From Liquorilactobacillus oeni DSM 19972 (GTDB lineage Bacteria; Bacillota; Bacilli; Lactobacillales; Lactobacillaceae): DNA of 64,000 bases. The stretch is taken from positions 783,368 through 847,367 of the forward strand of contig NZ_AZEH01000039.1 in assembly GCF_001436275.1 (NCBI RefSeq). The letters are read 5' to 3'. Shown in pieces: positions 54,166 through 61,558 of this stretch. The position numbers and the translations under genes were made by a program. How positions within the stretch are numbered: the first letter of the stretch is position 1; every line of letters begins with the position of its first letter. The notes under the pieces are model-generated. The model ran no database searches and was not told where the DNA came from. It was given only the letters and a program-made list of their open reading frames with translations.

Positions 54166-54249
54166 ATGACCGCTCCTTTAAATTACAATCCACCATTATA
54201 ATAACAAAACTGAACCAATTATTGAATAAAACCTTGGGAAATACTCTTG

Positions 54250-54432
54250 AAAAATAAAAAGGAGTGTGCCAACGGCTCTGAGCATTAACTAAAAATTAAG
54301 AACATAGTTAAAATTTGACTATGAGTAATTAGTGGTTAAGCAGAAAAGACTGATTATTAAAATATGTTAATACGGAAACTGCAAGAGAGCACGAAAAACT
54401 GAGCCAAAACATAAGTTTTGACCCAGTCCCTT
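54250..54432 (-). repeat. Intergenic structured repeat, copy A (inverted relative to copy B)
   Basis: A 183-bp element filling most of the 299-bp gap between gpmA and the NlpC/P60 gene. Its reverse complement aligns along its whole length with 58363-58555 (about 80% by eye). It begins just 3' of the NlpC/P60 gene with a terminator-like hairpin (GACTGGGTCAAAAC/GTTTTGGCTCAGT then TTTTT, 54394-54432). A central stem CATAGT/ACTATG sits within TTAAC/GTTAA arms. It ends GTTGGCACAC-TCC-TTTTTATTTTTC. No reading frame or target-site duplication is evident. Confidence 0.85.
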
Positions 54433-54464
54433 CTTAATAATATATTATTCTATATCAGTAAAAA

Positions 54465-55646
54465 TTACTTGATGTGTCCGGCAAAGCTTGGTGCGAAGGT
54501 GCCTATGCTCCCAACAGAAACATTTTTGCCTTCTGTCGGAGCATGCACAAATTGTCCGCCGCCGATATAAATTGCAACGTGATATGAGCCGCCCTTTGAG
54601 CCCCAAAATAATAGATCACCGGGTTGCGCTTGCGAAACACTTTCATATGTAACATAACCCTCTTGTGCCACTGTATTATGCGGTAAGCTAACACCAAACT
54701 GACTATAAACATAAGCTGTCAATCCAGAACAATCCATCCCAGAAAGAGATTCTCCTCCCCAAACATATGGAATTCCCATTCTAGTTAAAGAAAGGGCAGC
54801 ACCTACAACTGAACTGGTATCCATATTTGTTTTAGGAGTGGAAACTGTATTAGTGCTTTTAACTGCAACGGTTTGAACAGCAGCATTAGTATTGTTAGCT
54901 ACAGTGTTAGTATTATTGTTACTTTTGCTGGTAGCATTGCCGCTGTCGTTATTAACCATGTTTTTAGTATCTGCTGCTGCAGCTTTATTAGCTGTTGCCA
55001 ATGCCTGGGCTGCTGTTGCTTCATCTTTTGCTTTTTTTGCTGTTTCAGCAGCCTGCTTTGTTGCAACAAGTACTTCTTCAGCCTTTTTCTTGTCAGCATC
55101 TTCTTTTGCTTTTTTAACTTTAAGTTCAACTTTCTGGACTGCTAAGTCTGCCATATCATTGCGTAGTTGTTCGTTCAGCTTCTTTTGTTGTTCTGTGGCA
55201 AGATCAATCTTTTGTTTATCTGCGGCAACCTTTAATTTATCCTTCTTCTGATCGCTTAATGTTTGATTATTAGCATTTACCATCGTTGCAACTGTTGCAA
55301 TCCGTCCTAGAGCATCACTCACATTTTTTGAATTTGTCACGAACTCTATCAGACTTCCTGTATCATTAACTTGTGCAGAACGTGCCTGATCTGATAAATT
55401 TGCTTTACGTGCATTAATATTCTTTGTCAATGCCTTAATTTCTGCTTCATCATTAAACTGCTGGTCCTGTAATTTAGAAAGCTTTTTTTGCCCCTCATTT
55501 ACAAGACTTTGCTTTTGAGCAATGTTTGCATTAACCTCATCAAGCTTATGCTCTGTATCTGAAGCAAATACATAAGATCCGCCCCCTAATATGGCAGTAA
55601 ATACGGCCGCCGCAACCATCATCTTAGAAATAACTTGCCTTTTCAC
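54465..55646 (-). CDS. Secreted NlpC/P60 peptidoglycan endopeptidase with coiled coil
   Basis: A secreted wall hydrolase, probably a gamma-D-glutamyl-diamino-acid endopeptidase. The 393-residue protein starts at GTG 55646 with GAGGTG 7 nt upstream. It has a Sec signal peptide (MKRQVISKMMVAAAVFTAIL, cleavage likely near VFAS, about residue 29), a long coiled coil (about 30-200), an Ala/Asn/Thr/Ser-rich linker (about 200-275) and a C-terminal NlpC/P60 domain (about 280-393) with catalytic Cys in GMDCSGLTAYVYSQFG, His in GSYHVAIYIGG and a third His in FVHAP. The coiled coil plus hydrolase layout resembles CwlO/PcsB, activated by FtsEX. A WalR-type box is at 55741-55757. Confidence 0.95.
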   Translation of the reverse strand: MKRQVISKMMVAAAVFTAILGGGSYVFASDTEHKLDEVNANIAQKQSLVNEGQKKLSKLQDQQFNDEAEIKALTKNINARKANLSDQARSAQVNDTGSLIEFVTNSKNVSDALGRIATVATMVNANNQTLSDQKKDKLKVAADKQKIDLATEQQKKLNEQLRNDMADLAVQKVELKVKKAKEDADKKKAEEVLVATKQAAETAKKAKDEATAAQALATANKAAAADTKNMVNNDSGNATSKSNNNTNTVANNTNAAVQTVAVKSTNTVSTPKTNMDTSSVVGAALSLTRMGIPYVWGGESLSGMDCSGLTAYVYSQFGVSLPHNTVAQEGYVTYESVSQAQPGDLLFWGSKGGSYHVAIYIGGGQFVHAPTEGKNVSVGSIGTFAPSFAGHIK

Positions 55647-55661
55647 TAACGAACACCTCTG

Positions 55662-55677
55662 ATATCAAATTTGATAT
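55662..55677. repeat. 16-bp perfect palindrome before the NlpC/P60 gene
   Basis: ATATCAAATTTGATAT lies directly upstream of the ribosome site. It could be a regulator site or an mRNA 5' hairpin. Confidence 0.6.
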
Positions 55678-55740
55678 TTAACTTTTAATTTTAAAATCTA
55701 ACCACGCTTATAATATTACCATTCTAACTCTATGTTTATC

Positions 55741-55757
55741 ATTACAGTCTATTTACA
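55741..55757 (-). promoter_or_regulatory. WalR (YycF) box upstream of the NlpC/P60 gene
   Basis: On the minus strand TGTAAA-TAGAC-TGTAAT matches the WalR consensus TGTWAH-N5-TGTWAH exactly. WalR controls wall hydrolases in Firmicutes. It lies about 95 bp upstream of the start codon, and a -10-like TATTAT is about 30 bp closer. The rest of the 395-bp gap (55647-56041) holds the palindrome at 55662-55677 and a weak hairpin (ACAGGTTTACAACCTCTGT) after the AEC gene; I see no other gene in it. Confidence 0.75.
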
Positions 55758-56041
55758 AAAAGTCCCCATTCTGGTTGATTTAACGCTCTTTATTACAATC
55801 TTATGTCAAAGGTTACAATTTACATTTCTTGTACCTCAAAAGAATATTTTATGAACCGTTAAAGAACATGAAGAGTATTAAAATTACTTCAGATTTGTAT
55901 TAGACACACTTTATAAGCCCAAAATCTAGTTTTGTGGAGTAGAAACTGCATAAAAAATGGCTACACCGATAGGAATCTGGCATAACCATTTATCAAATCT
56001 ACTGTTAAATTCACAGGTTTACAACCTCTGTAAAACAACCC

Positions 56042-56986
56042 TTAAAGACTTTGGGTAATTACCATTAAAATCGGCACCATGATTAGTGAAATCAACGTAG
56101 TCTCAGTAACCATAACCGCAGCATAGTCAGAATCAGCACCATACAAACTTGCAACAACGGGAGCGTTGGTCATAACTGGCATAGCGGATTGCAAAATAAA
56201 TACTTGTTTCATCAAAAGCGGCATGTCAGAAGGCATTACTAATGCTATCATTAAAGCTGGTGCAAAAACAAAACGTCCCAGCAAAACGAGTAAATTATCT
56301 TTTTTAAAGGTAATATTCTTCAAGCCGGCATGTGAAACTGAAATACCAATAAAAATCATTGATAATGGAATTGTCAAACTTCCGATGTAACTAAGATCAG
56401 AGCTTACAAAAATGGGCAATTTAATTTTAAGTAGTACAAATATTACTCCAATAATAAAACCCAGCAATGGTGGAGAAAAAACCTTTGAAAGTGTTTTTTT
56501 CAGGCTCATCTTTGTTTCAACAGTACCATCACGCTGTATCAAATACGTCCCAAGCGTCCAAAAGATAGTTGTATTAGCCATATAATAAATCAATACATAC
56601 GGTACACTTGAACTTCCAAACAAAGCCTGATTAATTGGCAAACCGACAAAAACAGTGTTAGAGTTAAAAAACATCGAAGAAAACAGACCTGCATGGCTAT
56701 TCCTGATTCTAAAAACCTGTACAATCGCAAATGCCAATGCCATTAGGATTAACATTGAAATTACTGGAAAGCGCAAGTCTGGAAGCATCTTAGCAAGGTC
56801 TTGAGCTGTAAAACGGTCTGTAATCGTAACCATCATGTAGCAAGGCAGAGAGATCTGGGTTACTATCCGTGCAATCAATTTTTTTGATTTTTGATCGAAC
56901 CAGCCTTTTTCTGCCAGAATATAACCTAGTATGATCATTATTAAGATGACCAAAACGCCTGAAACACTATGTTCAAAAACTTCCAT
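56042..56986 (-). CDS. AEC-family transporter (malate/auxin efflux carrier type)
   Basis: A 314-residue membrane protein of the auxin efflux carrier superfamily with about ten helices in two similar halves of five (BART fold). The N terminus (VLVILIMIILGYILAEKGWF), the Asn/Pro-rich NSNTVFVGLPINQALFG (about residues 107-123) and VMTNAPVVASLYGAD in the second half are typical. In lactic acid bacteria members often export malate or other organic acids, but the substrate cannot be told here. The ATG 56986 has GAGATG 7 nt upstream. It is divergent from the LCP gene. Confidence 0.9.
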   Translation of the reverse strand: MEVFEHSVSGVLVILIMIILGYILAEKGWFDQKSKKLIARIVTQISLPCYMMVTITDRFTAQDLAKMLPDLRFPVISMLILMALAFAIVQVFRIRNSHAGLFSSMFFNSNTVFVGLPINQALFGSSSVPYVLIYYMANTTIFWTLGTYLIQRDGTVETKMSLKKTLSKVFSPPLLGFIIGVIFVLLKIKLPIFVSSDLSYIGSLTIPLSMIFIGISVSHAGLKNITFKKDNLLVLLGRFVFAPALMIALVMPSDMPLLMKQVFILQSAMPVMTNAPVVASLYGADSDYAAVMVTETTLISLIMVPILMVITQSL

Positions 56987-57184
56987 GATTTCATCTCTTT
57001 TCCTATTAGCGATGCATAAACATTTATCAGTATATCACAATTAGCTGATTAAATTTACTTAACAAAAGTTCTGACAAGCAATTACTTAATTTATCTTAAA
57101 AAATACATTGTGCCTTCATTTTATTGTATTTTACGTAGTATAATTCTACATATAGTGTCGAAATGTGCAGTTAAGGAGTTTTTT

Positions 57185-58351
57185 ATGAATAAGAATGAAA
57201 AAGAAAAACGTGATTTTCTCGAAACACCCCTAAGACGCAGCTCAAAAAATTCTCATCGTAAAATCAATATACACAGTAAACGCAAAAAGATCTGTGCAAT
57301 AGCTTTGCTGCTTGTTTTGGTTATTTTTTATGGTGCTGGCCTTTACGCTCACGGGTTACTGGGAGACGCGAAAAAAACGCTTGATAAAACATATCAAAAA
57401 ACAAACGTAAAAAAATTGCGCAATGTTTCGCAAGTATTAAAAGAGAAAAAACCGTTTTCAGTGCTCTTGCTTGGTACCGACACTGGTGATTTAGGACGCA
57501 GTGATAAGGGGCGGACAGATACAATTATCGTGGCTACTATCAATCCTGATACAAAACGTGCAACCTTAACAAGCATTCCTCGGGACACACAAGTCAAAGT
57601 CAGCGGAGATTCAAGTTCTTATGAAAAAATAAATTCTGCATATACAAACGGCGGTACAGCTGCAGCAGTTAAAACAGTTCAAAATACTTTGCATGTTCCT
57701 CTTGATTTTTACTTATTAGTAAATATGGGGGGTTTACGCAAATTAGTAGATGCAGTAGACGGGGTGACAATCACCCCGCTGCTGACTTTTAAATATAGCG
57801 CTGCTGATGTTACCAAAGGCAAAACTGTTACTTTAAACGGTAAACAAGCACTTGCTTATTCCCGAATGCGTTACACTGACCCCGAAGGAGATTATGGCAG
57901 GCAAAAACGGCAGAAACAAGTCATTAAAGCTATCGTTAATAAACTGCTTTCTGTAAAATCTCTTTCTAATTACCAGAAAATCTTGGATACGGTTGAAGAC
58001 AATATGCAAACGGACCTAACTTATGATGATATGATTACAGTTGAAACCAATTACAAAGATGCAGCAAACTCGATTAAATCTTATGTGCTTAAGGGCGATG
58101 ATGCAATGATTAATGGGCTTTCATACCAAATTGCATCAGCTGAAGAAAAAAAGAAAGTTTCAAACCGAATCAGAAACGAATTAGGACTCGATCCTTCTAC
58201 TGAAAACTTTGTAGGGCAATTAGGAGGCACAACTTATTCTAATTCAACAGGCAGCGGTTATGGCACATATTCAGGAAATTCTTCAACCGAGTATGGTTCA
58301 GGTACTGCTTCCACTTATACCACTGATGGATATACTAACAATAATTATTAA
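57185..58351 (+). CDS. LytR-CpsA-Psr (LCP) family wall glycopolymer ligase
   Basis: LCP enzymes move wall teichoic acid or capsule from undecaprenyl carrier to peptidoglycan outside the membrane. I start at ATG 57185 (MNKNEKEKRDFLETPLRR, 388 residues) with AAGGAG 8 nt upstream. It has a cytoplasmic basic N terminus, one membrane helix (about residues 40-62), and the LCP domain with RSDKGRTDTIIVATINPDT (about 105-123), LTSIPRDTQVKV (about 127-138), GGLRKLVDAVDGVTI (about 182-196) and LAYSRMRYTDPEGDYGRQKRQ. The C-terminal 45 residues are a low-complexity Ser/Gly/Tyr/Thr tail. Candidate partner genes tagO and tagA are in the window. A TATAAT box precedes the start. Confidence 0.95.
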   Translation: MNKNEKEKRDFLETPLRRSSKNSHRKINIHSKRKKICAIALLLVLVIFYGAGLYAHGLLGDAKKTLDKTYQKTNVKKLRNVSQVLKEKKPFSVLLLGTDTGDLGRSDKGRTDTIIVATINPDTKRATLTSIPRDTQVKVSGDSSSYEKINSAYTNGGTAAAVKTVQNTLHVPLDFYLLVNMGGLRKLVDAVDGVTITPLLTFKYSAADVTKGKTVTLNGKQALAYSRMRYTDPEGDYGRQKRQKQVIKAIVNKLLSVKSLSNYQKILDTVEDNMQTDLTYDDMITVETNYKDAANSIKSYVLKGDDAMINGLSYQIASAEEKKKVSNRIRNELGLDPSTENFVGQLGGTTYSNSTGSGYGTYSGNSSTEYGSGTASTYTTDGYTNNNY

Positions 58352-58362
58352 ACTTTTTTTGA

Positions 58363-58555
58363 AAGGGGCTGGGTCAAAACTTATGTTTTGGCTTAGTTTT
58401 TTGGGGCTCTTTTGCAATTTCATATCAACGTGTTTCAATAGTCAGTTTTTTCCGCTTAACCACAAATTACTCATAGTCAAATCCGGACTATGTTCGTAAT
58501 TAACAGTTAATGCTCAAAGCCTAACGATTGTTGGCACACTTCCTTTTTATTTTTC
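58363..58555 (+). repeat. Intergenic structured repeat, copy B
   Basis: A 193-bp element directly 3' of the LCP gene, in the same strand sense. It begins with hairpin GGGCTGGGTCAAAAC/GTTTTGGCTTAG and a T run, then CATAGTC/GACTATG within longer arms (GCTTAAC/GTTAA-GC, AATTAC/GTAATT), and ends GTTGGCACAC-TTCC-TTTTTATTTTTC. The central stem differs from copy A in length by one pair but keeps pairing. Copies A and B face each other across about 3.9 kb holding the NlpC/P60, AEC and LCP genes. Confidence 0.85.
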
Positions 58556-58564
58556 ACTATACCC

Positions 58565-58617
58565 AAAAAGAGTTTCATCAGGAAAAATTTCTATTTTTCC
58601 TGATGAAACTCTTTTTT
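58565..58617. terminator. Long perfect terminator hairpin after the LCP gene
   Basis: AAAAAGAGTTTCATCAGG and its complement, extended by AAAAAT/TTTTT, form a stem of about 23 bp with a six-base loop. The T run on the plus strand has seven T. It serves the LCP gene as a second stop, and on the minus strand could serve fabH. Confidence 0.92.
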
Positions 58618-58618
58618 T

Positions 58619-58831
58619 GGTGCCTTATGAGGGGCATATTCTTTTCCATTATCTTGTAATAATCGCGTCCAGTTATTCCGTCTGATCGAGAAAATACCAT
58701 GGTTAAAAGCCAAGATTACGTTTGCATTTTATATGCTTAAGCACCCGACGCCCCCTACCTCTTGTAAATTAATGCATAAATTCAGCTCGTTTTAAAGTAC
58801 GCTTTTTTCGTATTCTCTACTGTATCAACTT
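58619..58831. other. Unexplained intergenic stretch (213 bp)
   Basis: No reading frame, tRNA or clear repeat is visible here. It contains a short CG-rich part (CACCCGACGCCCCCTACC) unlike the AT-rich gaps elsewhere in this window. It might be a remnant of a lost gene or mobile element. Confidence 0.4.
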
Positions 58832-59821
58832 TTACTCTCCAAAGTGTGAAAGATCCAGTAAAATACTGCCATAGCTAAGACCAGCTCCAAATCCTGTCAA
58901 TAGAGTCAGACCGGCTTTATACTTTGATTTTAAAACAAGGTCTAAGCCGATAGGTATTCCCGCAGAAGAAGTATTACCATAGTAAACTACATTTTGTGCA
59001 AATAATTTTAGCGGGAGAGAAAGCTCTTTGGCTATTCTTTCAATAAGCCTTAAGTTAGCTTGATGAGTTATGATTGAATCCAGCTCAGACAGCTTGAATT
59101 TATTGGCGTATAAAAAATCCTTTATATGTTGCGGTACTTTTGAAATCACAAAATCAAATACCGCATGTCCATTTTGATAAAATGCATCCAAATTAGGATA
59201 GCTTTCAGAGCAAACTTCTGTCATAGCGGGAATACGGCCGCTATGAATCACCTCTGGAGCGGGCGTTGTCACTAATTTTTCTGCTACAAAAGCTTCCTGA
59301 GCAGCTTCTTCGCAAGTACTTAGAAGTACTCCCCCTGCTCCATCGCCAAAGAATACAGTTGATGTTCTATCTTTAAAATCCATCATCTTTGAATTAACTT
59401 CACCCGCAATCACTATAGCATGCTTAAATTTTCCTTGACGTAAAAACTTTTCCGCGGTGCTCAAAGCAAAGACAAAGCCGGCACAAGCAGCACTAATGTC
59501 AAAGGAAAAGGCTTTAGTAGCTGAAATTTTCTGTTGAACAAGCGAAGCTGTGGAAGGAGTTAAAGCATCTGGTGTAATCGTTGCAACAATGATCAAATCG
59601 ATCTCATCTGCAGAAATTTTAGCTTCTTTTAATAATTTCAGCGCGGTCTTGGCACACAAGTCAGAAGTATTTTCTCTAAGAGCATAATGTCTTGTCTCAA
59701 TACCAGTATGCCGTTTAATCCATTCATCTGATGTTTCCATAACATTGCTGAGTTCATCGTTTGTAACAACACGTTCAGGAACATAGTGTGCAGTTGCAGC
59801 CAGTTTTACAGACTTGACCAT
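58832..59821 (-). CDS. fabH: 3-oxoacyl-ACP synthase III (FabH), stand-alone copy
   Basis: FabH condenses acetyl-CoA (or another acyl-CoA) with malonyl-ACP to start fatty acid synthesis. I start at ATG 59821 (MVKSVKLAATAHYVPERVV, 329 residues) because the ribosome site AGGAAGAGG lies directly upstream; the longer frame to 59878 crosses the tRNA-Leu terminator. The catalytic triad is visible: Cys in FDISAACAGFVFALS (about residues 107-121), His in ITHQANLRLIERI (about 242-254) and Asn in VYYGNTSSAGIP (about 270-281). No other fab genes are near, so it is not in the usual fab operon and may be a second copy. It lies behind tRNA-Leu. Confidence 0.95.
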   Translation of the reverse strand: MVKSVKLAATAHYVPERVVTNDELSNVMETSDEWIKRHTGIETRHYALRENTSDLCAKTALKLLKEAKISADEIDLIIVATITPDALTPSTASLVQQKISATKAFSFDISAACAGFVFALSTAEKFLRQGKFKHAIVIAGEVNSKMMDFKDRTSTVFFGDGAGGVLLSTCEEAAQEAFVAEKLVTTPAPEVIHSGRIPAMTEVCSESYPNLDAFYQNGHAVFDFVISKVPQHIKDFLYANKFKLSELDSIITHQANLRLIERIAKELSLPLKLFAQNVVYYGNTSSAGIPIGLDLVLKSKYKAGLTLLTGFGAGLSYGSILLDLSHFGE

Positions 59822-59862
59822 TTGCCTCTTCCTTTCATCCTTAAAATTAAGCCGTTTAGCGA

Positions 59863-59893
59863 AATAAAAGGGACCCAAGTCTTCCTGGGTCCC
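59863..59893 (-). terminator. Terminator after tRNA-Leu
   Basis: On the minus strand GGGACCCA pairs with TGGGTCCC around an eight-base loop, then TTTTATTT. It lies 10 bp beyond the tRNA 3' end. Confidence 0.9.
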
Positions 59894-59903
59894 TCCTTTA
59901 AAA

Positions 59904-59989
59904 TGCGGGTAAATGGATTCGAACCATCACGGGCTGTAACGCCCACCAGATCCTTAGTCTGACGCGTCTGCCAATTCCGCCATACCCGC
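59904..59989 (-). tRNA. tRNA-Leu (anticodon AAG)
   Basis: An 86-nt cloverleaf: acceptor arm GCGGGTA/TACCCGC, D arm with TGGCGGAATTGGCAGACGCG, anticodon stem CAGA/TCTG with loop CTAAGGA (anticodon AAG), the long variable arm of a class II tRNA (TGGTGGGCGTTACAGCCCG), the T arm GGTTCGAATCC and discriminator A. The long variable arm and A73 identify Leu. CCA is not encoded. A34 would be deaminated to inosine or act unmodified to read CUN codons. Confidence 0.97.
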
Positions 59990-60008
59990 AACAACAGAAA
60001 TAATTATA

Positions 60009-60488
60009 TCAAATCTCAGTTTTAGAAGCAAGTACTTTTGGCTCTCTTTTTAAATAAAGTGCCAATTTCCCACGGCAGCGACCACAAACAAAACGTGTGG
60101 TATTGATCCTTCTCCTTCTGAAATACTGCTGTCCGCAATCACAACAACGATAAGTATATTTCAATCTACAGGTATCCTGTGCTGGGGCATACCGCAGCCC
60201 ACCAACTTGAAGTAGAAGTTCTTTAAAACAACGTGTACGATGCTGGTATCCCAAATGCTGCAAATGGAGATGATAGTGGCAAAGTTCATGCTTAATAATA
60301 CCTATGAGGATATCTTGGCCATACTTATCAGCCATCTGCGGGTTAATTTCAATATTATGTGTCTTTAATAAATACCTCCCGCCAGTTGTTTTCAAACGTT
60401 TATTAAAGATTGCCGCGTGTGTGAATTTCCGATAGAAAAACTGTAAAGAAGTTTTTTCTACAAGCCTTTGCAATTGCTCATCAGTCAT
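60009..60488 (-). CDS. SprT-like zinc metalloprotease
   Basis: A 159-residue SprT-family protein (YdcK-like in Bacillus). The zinc-protease motif is IGIIKHELCHYHLHLQH (about residues 63-79) with HELCH, and a C-terminal zinc ribbon has CCDCGQQY and CGRCRG (about 114-143). The homologous human SPRTN cuts DNA-protein crosslinks; a similar role for the bacterial members is plausible but unproven. It is a single gene next to tRNA-Leu. The 188-bp gap behind it (60489-60676) contains the nadE terminator. Confidence 0.88.
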   Translation of the reverse strand: MTDEQLQRLVEKTSLQFFYRKFTHAAIFNKRLKTTGGRYLLKTHNIEINPQMADKYGQDILIGIIKHELCHYHLHLQHLGYQHRTRCFKELLLQVGGLRYAPAQDTCRLKYTYRCCDCGQQYFRRRRINTTRFVCGRCRGKLALYLKREPKVLASKTEI

Positions 60489-60603
60489 TTAAACTTTTCC
60501 TTTCGCTCTAATTATAAGAAACAGATTTAAGCTATTATTAATGCCCATTGAAAAACATCTGTGCCATTAGATTTCGACCTTTGCACATCGTTCCTATCTG
60601 TAT

Positions 60604-60670
60604 GAAAAAACCTCGCTTATGGCTGTTTTTACAACTAATTGTAAAAAACAAAACAAACCATTTACGAGGC
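60604..60670 (-). terminator. Terminator after nadE
   Basis: On the minus strand CCTCGTAAATGG pairs with CCATAAGCGAGG, with an inner stem TTTTTACAA/TTGTAAAAA, followed by six T. Confidence 0.85.
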
Positions 60671-60676
60671 TCTTAT

Positions 60677-61504
60677 TTACTTCCAAAATGTATCGTAAAC
60701 TGTGACTGGCAGGCTTCTCTTATGCTGAGTTTTAAGATACCAATTTTCAATCTTTTTAGCGGCATCTTCAGGTACCTTGCGCCCTTCAAGATAGTCATCA
60801 ATGTCATCATAAGTAACTCCGAGTGCAACCTCATCCGGAAGAGCAGGACGACCGTCTTCCAAGTCAGCAGTTGGCACTTTCTTGTAAAGATGTTCTGGCG
60901 CCCCCAGCAGCTCTAAAAGTGCACGTCCTTGTCGTTTGTCCAAGCGCCACAACGGCGTAATATCAGCACCTCCATCACCATATTTAGTATAAAAACCAGT
61001 TACAGCTTCAGCAGCATGATCGGTACCGACAACAGCTCCGTGTTTAGCAGTTGCAACTCCATATTGAGCAATCATACGTTGACGTGCTTTAACATTACCC
61101 TTATTAAAGTCACTCACGAGAATCCCATTTTCCTCGATACTTGAAACAGCAGCATCCGTAGCGGCTTTAATATTTACTCTGATTGTTTTGTCGGCTTTCA
61201 TAAATGCAATAGCATCCATTGCATCCTGTTCATCAGCCTGGTTGCCGTACGGAAGACGGACCGCGATAAACTCATAATCTTTGCGCTCAGTCTCCGCTCT
61301 TAGCTCTTCAACTGCTTTTTGACAAAGTATTCCCGCCAAAGTTGAATCTTGGCCTCCCGAGATTCCTAATACAAGCGATCTTAAAAAGGAATTTTTAGTC
61401 AAATAGCCCTTAATAAAATCAACACTTCTTCTGATCTCTTGTTGGGGATCAATTTCAGGTTTTACCTTTAATTCTTTAATTATTTTTCTCTGTAATTCAC
61501 TCAT
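60677..61504 (-). CDS. nadE: NH3-dependent NAD+ synthetase
   Basis: NadE makes NAD+ from deamido-NAD+ and ammonia with ATP. I start at ATG 61504 ([18 protein letters not shown], 275 residues) with GGGAGG 9 nt upstream; the frame from 61519 has no site. The PP-loop is [17 protein letters not shown] (about residues 44-60), with [24 protein letters not shown] (about 155-178) and [20 protein letters not shown]. No glutaminase domain is present. It is 54 bp downstream of pncB, so the two form an NAD salvage operon. Confidence 0.98.
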   Translation of the reverse strand: MSELQRKIIKELKVKPEIDPQQEIRRSVDFIKGYLTKNSFLRSLVLGISGGQDSTLAGILCQKAVEELRAETERKDYEFIAVRLPYGNQADEQDAMDAIAFMKADKTIRVNIKAATDAAVSSIEENGILVSDFNKGNVKARQRMIAQYGVATAKHGAVVGTDHAAEAVTGFYTKYGDGGADITPLWRLDKRQGRALLELLGAPEHLYKKVPTADLEDGRPALPDEVALGVTYDDIDDYLEGRKVPEDAAKKIENWYLKTQHKRSLPVTVYDTFWK

Positions 61505-61558
61505 TGGTAGTCCTCCCAAAGTAAAATCAGCTTTAATGTAATAATATCTAACATCATT

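Noticed and set aside
54873..55251. Two long Cys/Leu/Val-rich open frames on the plus strand in the NlpC/P60 gene
   Set aside because: They are the antisense of the Lys/Ala-rich coiled coil, which commonly leaves a long open complement.
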